Part shown: positions 17,974-26,470 of the stretch, in pieces
How the letters are laid out: each line of letters begins with the position of its first letter
Position numbering within the stretch: position 1 is the stretch's first letter
NCBI GenBank assembly: GCA_003427395.1
Contig: BFEA01000175.1
Coordinates: 2,301,205 to 2,327,812, forward strand
Origin: Chara braunii
Lineage: Eukaryota > Streptophyta > Charophyceae > Charales > Characeae
Direction of reading: 5' to 3'
DNA: 26,608 nt
Position numbers and translations under genes: made by a program
Notes under the pieces: model-generated
What the model was told of the DNA's origin: nothing
Database searches by the model: none
What the model saw: only the letters and a program-made list of their open reading frames with translations

Positions 17974-18801
17974 GGGCCACGAAGCTGCTCAACAACTTCT
18001 CCTGCGGTCGTAGTCACTCTTGATCGTTTTCATGTATAATGATGATCGTTCACGTGGGCAACGGGGACGTTCCTACTAACGGGCTGCCAACGGAAATGCA
18101 CCTATGACGAGTTAACACCTTGCGTGATGGAGCCTCGACTCGGAAACTCGCCCCGTGTCCTCCTATGCATTCGAGATGCCACCGACACAATTCGTCGAAA
18201 CCACCCCAGGGCCTTTGATCATCGCAGAACCAATGATGCTCGTCGCCCGACGTCCATCCGCATTAGTCACGAAGATCCCATCATCGGGAATCCGCAAAGT
18301 TATGCGCCAGACTATCGTCTAATGGAGCTCACACACAGAATCCAGATCGGGGCTATAGTCGGACCGAAACAAATCTTCATGCCCACATATATCAATATCA
18401 TAGACATCAACACCTTTTTCTACGTTCGGCAGTGATAACGACAACCCGTTATAAGTCGCACCCCTCCCCAAACTACTACATGCTATGTGCCACATCGCCT
18501 CCCCATCAGTACATCCCCTCCTATCTCACCTCACCATCTTCACCCTGAATAATAACCACTCAACAACATCAGGTACGAAACAAATTCACAATCATCCCCA
18601 AATCACCCAACGGGGAACCGCTTACGGCAGCTTATCACGCAATCACCAAAGAATAGTCTCGTCGAAATATCGTGCGCAATGCCATTCAGATGCGAATCAG
18701 GAGCATCCTCCAGTTGTCAAATTCCAACCAACATCGAAATTACTTGTCGGCACGGTGCCCGCACGTAGACGGGTCAACGATGTTCGCAACAAAAACTGAA
18801 G

Positions 18802-18877
18802 TACGATCCTCAACGATCGTATACGTGACGGCTCGGCCATGATCTCAACAGAGATACGATCCTCAACGATTGTATAC
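18802..18877. repeat. Direct repeat of a small hairpin
   Basis: TACGATC-CTCAAC-GATCGTA-TAC (18802-18824) recurs at 18855-18877 with one change (GATTGTA). Each is a 7 bp stem with the same 6-base loop, and the change keeps a G-T pair. Spacing is 53 bp. Confidence 0.85.
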
Positions 18878-19085
18878 CCCGCGCGCGAAATGCTCCAGCT
18901 TGGCCTGCCATCGTTCCCACCTTCGTCCCTGCTAACGACGCCAAATTCACACCACGCGTTGCACACCCCCAGCGTCGTGCCACGTGTCTCCACTCGGCAC
19001 ATCACTCCCACCCTAGGCTCGATCCAACCTCAACTCCTCCCATATCAATGCATCATTGCCACGATTGCTCGCCAACGATCCAGCG

Positions 19086-19118
<33 letters not shown>
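19086..19118. repeat. Poly-C tract (33 C)
   Basis: An uninterrupted C run. Its length is likely to be misestimated by sequencing, and Pro-rich translations are artefacts. Confidence 0.95.
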
Positions 19119-19120
<2 letters not shown>

Positions 19121-19419
19121 GTTGCTACTAGAACATTTGCGCTTCTCTCGCCGAAATCACCAACAACGATCGGCTTACCAGAGAGCATAGATCCACGCAA
19201 ACCTCCCGTAGTGAAAGAAAGAAAACAATGCGCTATGGTCGTCCAGCATAGGATGCTAGATGCGAGAGTCGACCCGCTCTTAATAGTGTAAAAAATGAAC
19301 AGAATGAAAAAATCATAAAGTATTAAAAAAATGCTCATCAACACCCAAAGGCCCCGACGGCACTGCCAGATCGCGTCCCAAGCTCACCGCATGGTCGATC
19401 TTACAACTCTCTTGCACAA

Positions 19420-19692
19420 ATACAAAATTTCAGGTGTCCATGGACTTTACGCATCACAACAAAGAACACCCAACATCGTTGGTACAAAGACCACCAACGC
19501 TCGACCCTTCTGTCCGTTGCTCAGGCCAAGAGGAGTTCAAACTCCCAGTAACTCTCTTTTATCCAACACAGCTGCCACTCGGCCACACTAGTGCCGACTC
19601 AATGTTACTACCTACGTGACCGTTCAACTTGGTGCCGACGTCCAAAAAGGAATGAAAATAACGACAAAATTCACTTTCACATCCCTACAGTA
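19420..19692 (+). repeat. Repeat R, copy 2
   Basis: Inverted partner of 16065-16335. It sits at the right edge of the insert, just before LINE coding sequence resumes. With copy 1 it brackets about 3.1 kb. I see no clear target-site duplication at either copy. Confidence 0.9.
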
Positions 19693-19699
19693 GGTCGAT

Positions 19700-21047
19700 T
19701 TACCACAGCCCGTCATTTTTCTATCTTTCACTCTTTTCCAAGCCTACTGGGTGGTTGAGTCCTTTTTTTTCTCAAAAAGCTCCAACCTTAAAAACTGTAC
19801 CCCTACATTGCTCCTAGGCATTATCTTCGCAGCTCGGAAAAACTTTTCTCGCATGAAAGCAGTGAGCTGAAATTGAAAAGAGTGAAACACTCAAATCGCA
19901 ATTCAGGAGGCGGAAAGGAATATGGGAGGGGATTATTATTTATGACTTGTTGGGCGGAAAAGTTGAAGGAAGGTCCGACCCTACTAGAAGCCCTGGAGGT
20001 TAAGAAACAACAGGAATGGCTGGAGTGGCTCAAGCTCAGGGGCTTGGTGGGGTACGATAGGAAGACGAAAATCAACTTTCCATCTTCGATCCTAAAGCAG
20101 GCCAAACCAACGTTAAGGAAATTGGACCACCCACTTAATCTACAGGAACCAACCGCCTCAAGTACAGAAGACATGTGCAATTGCACAGACTACTTCAGCG
20201 ACATAGTTTCAACTAGGAGACCCTCTGATTCCACAAAAACTGATCTTTCGGTGGTCCCCAATTCTTGGAATGGGATGATATCCCAAATTTCGTGCACAAC
20301 CAGAGCCACCTTGGATGCTCCCTTGACCATGGAGGAGCTACATAAGGCAGTCCTCCAAATGGCCAAAGGGAAATGCCCTGGCCTGGATGGGCTACCAGCG
20401 AAACTTTTCCTATCGGCATGTGACGCCTTTGCCCTCTTTTAGTGCCAAATATTTTAAATAGTACGCTGCCCTCTGGCCACCTGCCAAAAGGGTGGTTAGT
20501 GGGAGTGATCTCTCTACTCTACAAGAAAGGGGACAAGAAGGATGCTAGAAACTACAAGCCTATCTCGGTACTTAATGTGGCATATAAAATTATCACGAAG
20601 GCGCTAGCGTTGAGACTAACAGAGGTATTCTCGGACCTAGTTGGAAAAAAACAAGGCGTCTTCGTTAGAGGAAGGTCTATATTTGATCAGATCCTATCCA
20701 CTATACATGCGCTGGAGATCTCGAGGTCGGAAAGTAGAGACGCTGCTGTGTTGTTGTTGGATATTGAAAAAGCATATGATAAAGTTAGGTGGGCATTTGT
20801 CTTCACTACGCTGTCAAAGATGGGTTTTGGCGCAGGGTTCTGCACATGGGTTAGAGCTATGTACTCTGAGGCCTCCTCAGTGGTGGTTGTGAACGGGTGC
20901 TTATCTGAAGAATTCCCTCTCACAAGATTCATCCGACAAGGTTGCCCACAAGTGCCGCTTCGCTTTGTGTTACACTTGGAAGTTTTATTACACAACATTA
21001 GAATGAACGATAGGATAGTTGGTCTGAACATACCCCTTCAGATCCAT
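19700..21047 (+). pseudogene. LINE ORF2, reverse transcriptase domain
   Basis: From about 19873 the frame reads the pre-RT region (EGPTLLEALEVKKQQEWLEW, CNCTDYFSDIVSTRRPSD) and TMEELHKAVLQMAKGKCPG with LDGLPAKLF, the usual RT entry motif. A frameshift near 20425 moves to the frame with PNILNSTLPSGHLPKGW, LLYKKGDKKDARNYKPISVL and NVAYKIITKALALRL (fingers), AVLLLDIEKAYDKV (motif A, catalytic Asp) and FIRQGCPQVP (motif B). TAG at 21048-21050 precedes motif C. Sequence between 19700 and 19872 may also derive from ORF2 (IIFAARKNFSRMKAV) but is frameshifted. The first 20 kDa or so of the expected linker after the endonuclease is missing, replaced by the insert. Confidence 0.85.
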
Positions 21048-21050
21048 TAG

Positions 21051-21625
21051 AAGGGCGGGGCGTTGGCAGACAACCTAAAGGTTGCTTGTAGGAATTCTCC
21101 AGAACCCTTTGAAGAACTTAGGGGGGTATTAGATGAGTATTGCAATTTGTCGGAAGCATCAATTAATTGGAATAAATCGGTCTTCCTTTTATCAGCACCC
21201 TTTGTTCTCTGTGCGAATTGGGGTCTGCGTCAGATCCCCACGAACAGTTCTGATCGGTTTCTAGGGGTCAAAGTATCCTTTTCAGACTGCCCAAGAACTC
21301 AGGACGATCTGCTATGGAGAAGGTGACAGCCTGCATTATGGGCTGGGCCCGAAACTTCAAACTTTCTATTGTTGGAAGGTCCCGACCGTCCCATATCCTC
21401 ACCTTGGCGGCCTTTTCAGTCCTCTGGCTTCCATTAACGGTACACCTCTTGGGGGACAAGGCTTACTTAAGAATCAAGGACGTGTCAGGAAGGTATCTCT
21501 GGAAACCTTCAACCACTGATCACCAAGGATACCTAGTCAAAGTGGCCTGGGAAACCATTGCGTTTCCCTGTGATAAAGGGGGCTTGGGTATCCTAGACCC
21601 CCGCCAACAGAACTTGGCCCTCTGA
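21051..21625 (+). pseudogene. LINE ORF2, RT motif C to thumb region
   Basis: In frame after the TAG at 21048, motif C reads GALADNL where xADD is expected, so the second catalytic Asp is Asn. SEASINWNKSVFLL and DRFLGVKVSF follow, matching the segment after motif C in L1-type RTs. TGA at 21324-21326 and a shift near 21312 lead to IMGWARNFKLSIVGRSR, RYLWKP, LVKVAWETIAFP and GGLGILDPRQQNLAL, the well-conserved downstream block of plant LINEs. TGA at 21623-21625 ends it where a VKW-like motif would follow. Non-functional. Confidence 0.8.
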
Positions 21626-22529
21626 GTCAAATGAAGGGTACAAGTGACGGAATATCTGCTAATGCAGGAGTGGTCCTTTAAAAAAGCGGAACATGTATGA
21701 CTTTGTCTGTTGATAGAGAGTTGTTTTGTCACAGGCAGCTCACGTCAAGCATGTGGAGTAACTCTTTATACGTCTAGCTCCGCAGTTGATTGAACCACAA
21801 CTAGATCTCAGACTTGTTTGAAAATCCCTCCATTAAAAGTATTGACGGCCAGTGTATAATGGCAACTGGAGTTGCAGGCTCCTTTGGGAGGGCCTGGATC
21901 GAGAGGGGGGTAATTTCAACTCAGGGACTTATGGGACACAGAGTCAAAGGACTGGATTTCAAATGATGAGCATCTGCGAAGCTTGCTCCCCAGGCTTCAC
22001 AACGTCCAGGCCAGCCTTGAGAAAATAAAGGAGGCAATCCCCTCTAGGCAGTTGTATCCATCTCCTTTAAACAAAAGAAGGATTCCTAGAGGAGGCCTGG
22101 CTTCAGGACCCAGCTCCTAGCAGAATGCTGGAGGATCATGGGTTCTGACCTGAGAGCTGGCACAAAAGCGGAACGGCACAACATACAAACTCGGTCAGGG
22201 GTCGGGAAGCGTCTAAAGTTGGAAGAAGAAACTTTGCTTCCCCCTACAGCTGATTGGGTTGAGGTAAGAGTGGTGGACTCACAATCATTTTGGTACTTAT
22301 GAGAGATATCCGATTATGATTTTTTGTGCTTCGCACCTGCTGATTAAGCTCCAGTTTAAGCTCTTCAGATAAGAATTGAGTCACCAACCTTTTGATCTCG
22401 ACAGCATCTGCTCTGGATCCTGCTGTTATGATAATAACAAAATCATCAACATATCTTACATAGAAGGAGGTATTTCAAGCGGCGTCCTACTTCTCTGTGT
22501 GGTGGAAGACCTCAGAATTAAGCCAGTGC
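21626..22529 (+). pseudogene. Heavily decayed LINE segment
   Basis: This is where the region between the RT and the zinc finger should lie. Only short fragments are plausible (for example PQLIEPQLDLRLV and ADWVEVRVVDSQSFWYL), spread over different frames. The small ORF at 22376 has a novel start (MSHQPFDLDS) and joins sensible LINE sequence only at its 3' end, so a small insertion near 22310-22500 is possible. Confidence 0.4.
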
Positions 22530-23005
22530 TATTGAGATGGAAGGACCCCGACACCCAAGGCTCTTTCACTCCCCTGATAAGGTACAAGCCGAAGATATGA
22601 GTCCGCGTACTGAGAGCGCGAAAGAAGAAGAAGAAGCCGATTGTCACAGTGAGGAAGAGGCTAGCGGATTCTTAGACAATGACAATGAAAGACGCCTATT
22701 TATTCAAGCTACGGAAGGCCCTGAGGAAGGTACCGTCTCACAAGAACGCAAGTCTCATGGCTACAGTCTTTGCAGATTACGGCCTTAGCGATGTGGTTAA
22801 TCTCAAGGAAAGTGAGAATTTCAGATACTTCAAGTTGTGCCCTATGTGAATGGGCATGGGAGATCACCCCACACATGTGGCTTCATTGCCCTCCTTCGGT
22901 GAGGATACGGGAGGGGTCGAAGGACAGGTGGAGGGGGGTGGGTTTGCATCCTACAGTGTGGTCTGACAATATTATTTTGCATTGGAAATCTGCAGAGGAA
23001 GGTTC
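22530..23005 (+). pseudogene. LINE ORF2 C-terminal region with zinc finger
   Basis: DTQGSFTPLIRYKPKI ends at TGA 22598-22600. The same frame continues with a Lys run, KDAYLFKLRKALRKVPSHK, ATVFADYGLSDVVNL and NFRYFKLC. A frameshift then gives CALCEWAWEITPHMWLHC at 22836-22889, a C-x2-C-x8-H-x4-C pattern typical of the zinc finger at the C-terminus of plant L1 RT proteins. VRIREGSKDRW and NIILHWKSAEEGS follow. The frame is broken at about 23005 by an organelle rRNA insert. Confidence 0.7.
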
Positions 23006-23030
23006 TATTATTATAACTCATCCGGTCCAC

Positions 23031-23262
23031 TTGTATCCCTAGAGTACCTTTTATCCGTTGAGCGACGGTCGTTCCACTCGGTACCGTGGGATCACTAAGG
23101 CCGACTTTCGTCCCTGCTCGACAAGTCAGTCTTGCAGTCAAGCTCCCTTTTGCCTTTACACTCAATGGCTGATTTTCGTCCAGCCTGAGGGAACCTTTGC
23201 ACGCCTCCGTTACCTTTTGAGAGACCTACGCCCATAGAAACTGTCTATCTAAGACATTTCCT
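23031..23262 (-). rRNA. Fragment of organelle (plastid-like) 23S rRNA, domain V
   Basis: The minus strand reads as a bacterial-type large-subunit rRNA: GACAGTTTCTATGGGCGTAG, AAAAGGTAACGGAGGCGTGC, AAGGCAAAAGGGAGCTTGAC, CGAGCAGGGACGAAAGTCGG, CCTTAGTGATC, CCGTCGCTCAACGGATAAAA and CTCTAGGGATA. These are the conserved strings just before the peptidyl-transferase centre in domain V. GGTTCCCTCAGGCTGGACG and AATCAGCCATTGAGTG are closer to the plastid forms I know than to plant mitochondrial ones, but the organelle is not certain. Small deletions (GGGCG for GGGGCG, GGGATAC for GGGATAAC) and substitutions show it is not functional. It is about 230 bp long and interrupts the LINE's C-terminal coding region, so it is a nuclear insertion of organelle DNA. 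Confidence 0.88.
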
Positions 23263-23274
23263 TAGCCGGTTCGA

Positions 23275-23465
23275 TAGTTGATTGAAACTTGGCATACTAT
23301 TAGAGATATTATATCGCTCTCCTCTGCAGAAAAATTATTTTGGAGGCTAGTTGGTTTGGTCATAATGAATTGTTGTTTAAAGCAGAGAAACATATTCATT
23401 TTTTCTCAGTTGATTGACCACATTTTGTCTGAGATTCGGTTTACAATCCGCTCAGATTGGCAGAC
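23275..23465 (+). pseudogene. LINE ORF2 extreme C-terminus
   Basis: After the rRNA insert the plus strand reads TWHTIRDIISLSS and, further on, CCLKQRNIFIFSQLIDHIL and EIRFTIRSDWQ. Plant LINE proteins typically end with a Trp-containing helix, an RN-hydrophobic motif and a final I/V-R-x-DW-like segment after the zinc finger, which fits. It is the last recognisable LINE sequence. Confidence 0.55.
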
Positions 23466-23524
23466 AACAAACAACAGAAAAATTCCCACGAGAAATGAAA
23501 GTTGAAAAAACATTCCATAAAAAA

Positions 23525-24001
23525 GAATCCTTCATATTTATAAATTATCATTCCAATGTTCGTCTAATTTTTAAATTTTCAATTTTATTTGACAAGTTTC
23601 CGTCTAAATATGAGTTTTTCCTTCCAACTACATCTATTTGTTCAAGATGGAATGAAAGTGTGGACGAGTTTATGAAATGTTTTAATTCAATTTTTATTCT
23701 ACTACAACAAATATCTTCTAATTTAGATTGGATTAACCTATTTATGACAAAAAATCCTTACTTAGAATGATTGTCCAATTAAAATATTTCATGAACTCAT
23801 CCAGACTTTCATTCCATCTCTGGCATGCATTCCAAATAAGAAGGGATACCCTACTCTTGGAATGAAAGTTTGCAAGTAAGATGAAAAATTTTAAAATTGA
23901 AATGACATTTTTTAAGATGGAATGAAAATTTAAAAATTTAGATTGAAATTTCACTATAGAATGATTATTTAAATCTAGGAATTTTTTTCGTTGAAGGATT
24001 C
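23525..24001. mobile_element. Foldback (long inverted-repeat) element, ~477 bp
   Basis: The ends are GAATCCTTCA (23525-23534) and its complement TGAAGGATTC (23992-24001). Within, the halves match imperfectly as inverted copies around about 23730-23760: GATGGAATGAAAGTGTGGAC, GAGTTTATGAAAT and TTTTAATT at 23645-23688 match the reverse complement of 23771-23818. TTTTTAAATTTTCA-TT recurs symmetrically further out. AT-rich with no ORF. This fits a non-autonomous foldback/MITE-type transposon. No clear target-site duplication. Confidence 0.65.
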
Positions 24002-24448
24002 GTGAAAACCCGAGAAAACAAAATCGCTGGTTTGCATGAAATATTAGGATAATTCAAAAAAGTTTTTTTTCAAGGGCGGTCGGTACACTCTCATTCGGCG
24101 TGAACGAAAAGGTAGCTGAAATACAAAGAAAAAACACAAAAAGTGTGATCAGGGACTTGTATTTTTATAAAAAAACAACAAAAAATTACAGTCATCCGGT
24201 ACACTTAAACATGAGCAAACCGGAAAGGCACGAATTTTTGTCATTTTTTCTGTCTCGTTTTACAACCAAATTCGACCGCACTGAAATCAAACTTTTTTAC
24301 GGAGCTTAGTTTTTAACAAATCTATGGTTTACGAAAAAACGTAGAATTTATCCCCTAAAAATCATAGAAACGTCAAGAGATAAAAAAACATGGATAAAAG
24401 CCTTCAAAGTGTACTGGTGTTCATTCAAATATTTTTTTGAGATAAATG
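24002..24448. other. AT-rich; no gene seen
   Basis: The longest ORF (24100-24309, 69 codons) has no motif. CGGTACACT occurs at 24082 and 24199. Confidence 0.5.
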
Positions 24449-25060
24449 GTGAAACTGGGATATAGCCCTATAACGTCGACGTCTAGCGTCGAAACATTTG
24501 TACAGTTTCTCGATTGCTCGCATGTGATTGCTACGAAATGTAGTTGTTTCTGAGAGTTGAAAATCAGACTTTGTGCACAACAGACTACTAACATGAAACT
24601 TTCGTACAAAGTGTTTTTTTTGTCATTTATCGCTTCTAAATATAATATTTTTTGCCTTAAAGGTTATAGCCCTATACTGATGATTTATTCTCACCAAATC
24701 ATATAGTTGAAACATAAATTCGTAAAGTATTGGAATTAAATTTGACCTCCCTTTTTTTAATTGTTATAGCCCTATAACACTGTTACCCATGTGGAAGATT
24801 TTTGTGCCAATTAATTAATCACACGATGAGCACACGAAAAATATAAAAATTCCTGAAAGTCGGAAATCAAACGAGGTGCACATCACACTAATAAGATGTT
24901 ACTTTCATGTGATGTGTTTTTCTTTTCAGCATTTGTTATTTATGGATTTACTAGTTAATATTATCTGTATTAGACGTTAGAGCCCTACATTGTTCCCCCG
25001 AATATAGCGTACGGTCATTGTGACTGTATTTGGGGTGTCTTTCAGTCTAAATACAACTCT
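24449..25060. repeat. Diverged tandem repeat marked by TATAGCCCTATA boxes
   Basis: TATAGCCCTATAAC lies at 24461 and again at 24765. TTATAGCCCTATA lies at 24664, with a decayed TTAGAGCCCTAC at 24977. The alternate spacing of about 302-314 bp indicates two units of about 305 bp. GTGCACA-CA-ACTA-TAA-ATG recurs near 24575 and 24880, followed in both by CTTTC-T and GTGTTTTT. Confidence 0.65.
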
Positions 25061-25087
25061 AATGATTGTGCGTTATATTCGGGGGAA
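24993..25087. other. ~95 bp imperfect palindrome (hairpin)
   Basis: TTCCCCCGAATATAGCGTAC on the left pairs with GCGTTATATTCGGGGGAA on the right, and TCATT and TGTATTT blocks further in are also symmetric around about 25040. A transcript would fold into a hairpin of about 45 bp with bulges. It could be a small MITE; a microRNA-type precursor is only a shape match. Confidence 0.7.
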
Positions 25088-25208
25088 GACTGTAGTAACA
25101 TGCTCACATTTCATTAGTGTCGAAAACAGATTGGAGGGACTACCAAGTGTCGGAAAAACACTCACAAGCCTTGGACTTCTGCTTTGACTCAAGACTTGAC
25201 CTGAGTCT

Positions 25209-25446
25209 AAGTCCCAAAAGGCAGGCTCGAAAGACCACTGCAGCAGGGGTCACGTCTGCTCGGCAGAGTCGAAGGTCTAAGGCCCAGTTGGTCTCAGTCC
25301 CAAAGGTAACGTCGCAGGCGAGTCAGACCAGAAGTCCAAAAGGCAGACCCGAAACGCCACAGCAGGAGGGGTCACGTCTGTTCAACTTTTGCTGTGGCCT
25401 TTCGGACCTGCCTTTTGGACTTCTTGTCTGACTCGCCTGCGACGTT
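25209..25446. repeat. Direct plus inverted repeat cluster with 57 bp hairpin arms
   Basis: Arms 25308-25364 and 25390-25446 are inverted copies, 57 bp each with about five mismatches (AACGTCGCAGGCGAGTCAGA against its complement), around a 25-base loop. Part of the left arm and the loop (AGTCC-AAAAGGCAG, GGGGTCACGTCTG) also occurs as a direct repeat at 25209-25261 and 25332-25383. GC-rich against AT-rich surroundings. The ORF through here is a by-product. Confidence 0.85.
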
Positions 25447-25467
25447 TACAAATTTAAAATTTGTAAA
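25445..25467. other. AT palindrome
   Basis: TTTACAAATTTAAAATTTGTAAA, almost a perfect palindrome, directly at the right end of the GC-rich hairpin. Confidence 0.75.
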
Positions 25468-25489
25468 TTACTTAATTGGAATAAATAAA

Positions 25490-25790
25490 AATAGATAAAT
25501 CAAATTAAAATTACATAAATATGATAAAAATACATAAAATTGATAAAAATACATAAAATAGATAAATAAATAAAAAAAGATAAAATTGATAAAAATATAT
25601 AAAATTAATAAAAATACATAAAATTGATAAATAGATAAAAATACATAAAATTGATAAAAATACATAAATCATATAAATAGATAAAAATACATAAAATTGA
25701 TCAAAATACATAAAATAAATAAATAGATAAAAATACATAAAATATGGTAAATAGATAAAAATACATATAAATTAGAAGACATAAATATGA
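25490..25790. repeat. AT-rich minisatellite, ~19 bp unit
   Basis: The unit GATAAAAATACATAAAATT and variants (AATAGATAAAAATACATAAA) are repeated about a dozen times with indels. The Tyr/Phe-rich minus-strand ORFs are translations of this repeat. Confidence 0.9.
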
Positions 25791-26002
25791 TAAAATTAAA
25801 ATTACATATTTGTCAAAATTTTGAATGAATCATAGATTTTTCAGAATATTTTTTTCTTGAATATTCTTTGTTTTAAATAAATATATTTTTTATTATGAAT
25901 CAAATGCCTTGGTTAAGTCTTAGTATATATTGTAATGTTAGTACATATCATCTATTCATTAGGATATATATATTAATATACTGTTAATCAGGGTTACCTG
26001 AT
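25791..26002. other. AT-rich; no gene seen
   Basis: Low-complexity A/T sequence. Confidence 0.6.
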
Positions 26003-26042
26003 CGAACGTTCGGGGGCCCCCGGGCTGGCCCCCGAACGTTCG
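26003..26042. other. GC-rich perfect inverted repeat
   Basis: CGAACGTTCGGGGGCC (26003-26018), spacer CCCGGGCT, then GGCCCCCGAACGTTCG (26027-26042). The 16 bp arms are perfect, and each contains the self-palindrome CGAACGTTCG. It stands in strongly AT-rich DNA and is followed by related pieces (GGGCATTCGGGG, GTTCGGCCCCCGCC) up to about 26094. Confidence 0.9.
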
Positions 26043-26182
26043 GGCATTCGGGGTCTCGTTCAGGGGTCGAACACCTCCAGGTTCGGCCCCCGCCAAAAAA
26101 TAGTTTGGGTTCTAAAGATACGTTTTTTTTTGTGAATTTTTTTTGTAAGTTCTCTATGATGTAACCTACAAGCCTATAAATT

Positions 26183-26470
26183 TTGAAGCCATTTTGCTGA
26201 GCCAAAAAAACATTACAAAATGTCAAAGATGGGGGTGCCAAAACGTGCTCGCCCACTCACTATTTTGTTTTTTTTTCACTTTTAACTTTTTGGTTTCACT
26301 TTATTTCGGGGCCTAAAAAAAATTATTATTTTTTAAAAATATTTTAATTAGTTATTGATTATGTAAACTAAATATCTGCAAATTTTCAGGGCATTTCTCA
26401 ATGCCAAAAAATAATTAAAAATCGGCAAAGATGGTGGTGTCGAAAAGGTGCTGGCACACTCACTCATTTT
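26183..26470. repeat. Diverged tandem repeat, ~202 bp period
   Basis: CAAAGATGGGGGTGCCAAAACGTGCT... at 26224 matches CAAAGATGGTGGTGTCGAAA... at 26426, and CACTCACT follows in both. Upstream, ATTTTGCTGAGCCAAAAAA matches ATTTCTCAATGCCAAAAAA. The repeat may extend beyond the window. No ORF. Confidence 0.75.

Larger units (their letters stand above)
17974..19419. other. Rest of the LINE insert; no gene recognised
   Basis: The composition changes to C/A-rich on the plus strand. ORFs of up to 150 codons (18124-18435, 18485-18799, 18839-19291) have no motif. GATCGTTCAC occurs near 17951 and 18046. It may hold the untranslated or terminal parts of the element whose gag-like ORF lies at 17440-17973 (-), but I cannot find a primer-binding site or terminal repeats. 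Confidence 0.4.
16536..23465 (+). mobile_element. L1-type LINE, full-length but interrupted and decayed
   Basis: In order on the plus strand: ORF1-like remnant (16536-17027), ORF2 start and APE endonuclease (17011 to about 17440), a foreign insert (about 17440-19692), RT (about 19860-21050), thumb and downstream region (21051-21625), decayed DNA, zinc-finger region (about 22530-23005), an organelle rRNA insert (about 23005-23275), and the C-terminal tail (to about 23465). The 17 bp ORF1/ORF2 overlap and the domain order fit plant L1-clade LINEs. No poly(A) tail is visible; sequence after 23465 is AT-rich and enters a foldback element at 23525. I recall very similar LINE proteins from Chara braunii (unverified). 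Confidence 0.75.

Noticed and set aside
19821-20186. 121-codon minus-strand ORF
   Set aside because: Antisense to the LINE pre-RT region, with no motif of its own.
22842-23165. 107-codon minus-strand ORF with a conserved-looking segment (AGTKVGLSDPTVPSG)
   Set aside because: That segment is a known type of spurious translation of organelle or bacterial large-subunit rRNA. The DNA itself is the rRNA fragment, and the rest is antisense to the LINE zinc finger.
25117-25431. 104-codon ORF
   Set aside because: It covers direct and inverted repeats whose copies are read in different frames; the open frame is a by-product of GC-rich repeats.
25468-25738. Tyr/Phe-rich ORFs resembling membrane peptides
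   Set aside because: Translation of the 19 bp AT-rich minisatellite; no independent coding signal.
25490-25790. CRISPR-like regular repeats
   Set aside because: The units are contiguous and variable with no unique spacers, and the window is eukaryotic; it is a minisatellite.
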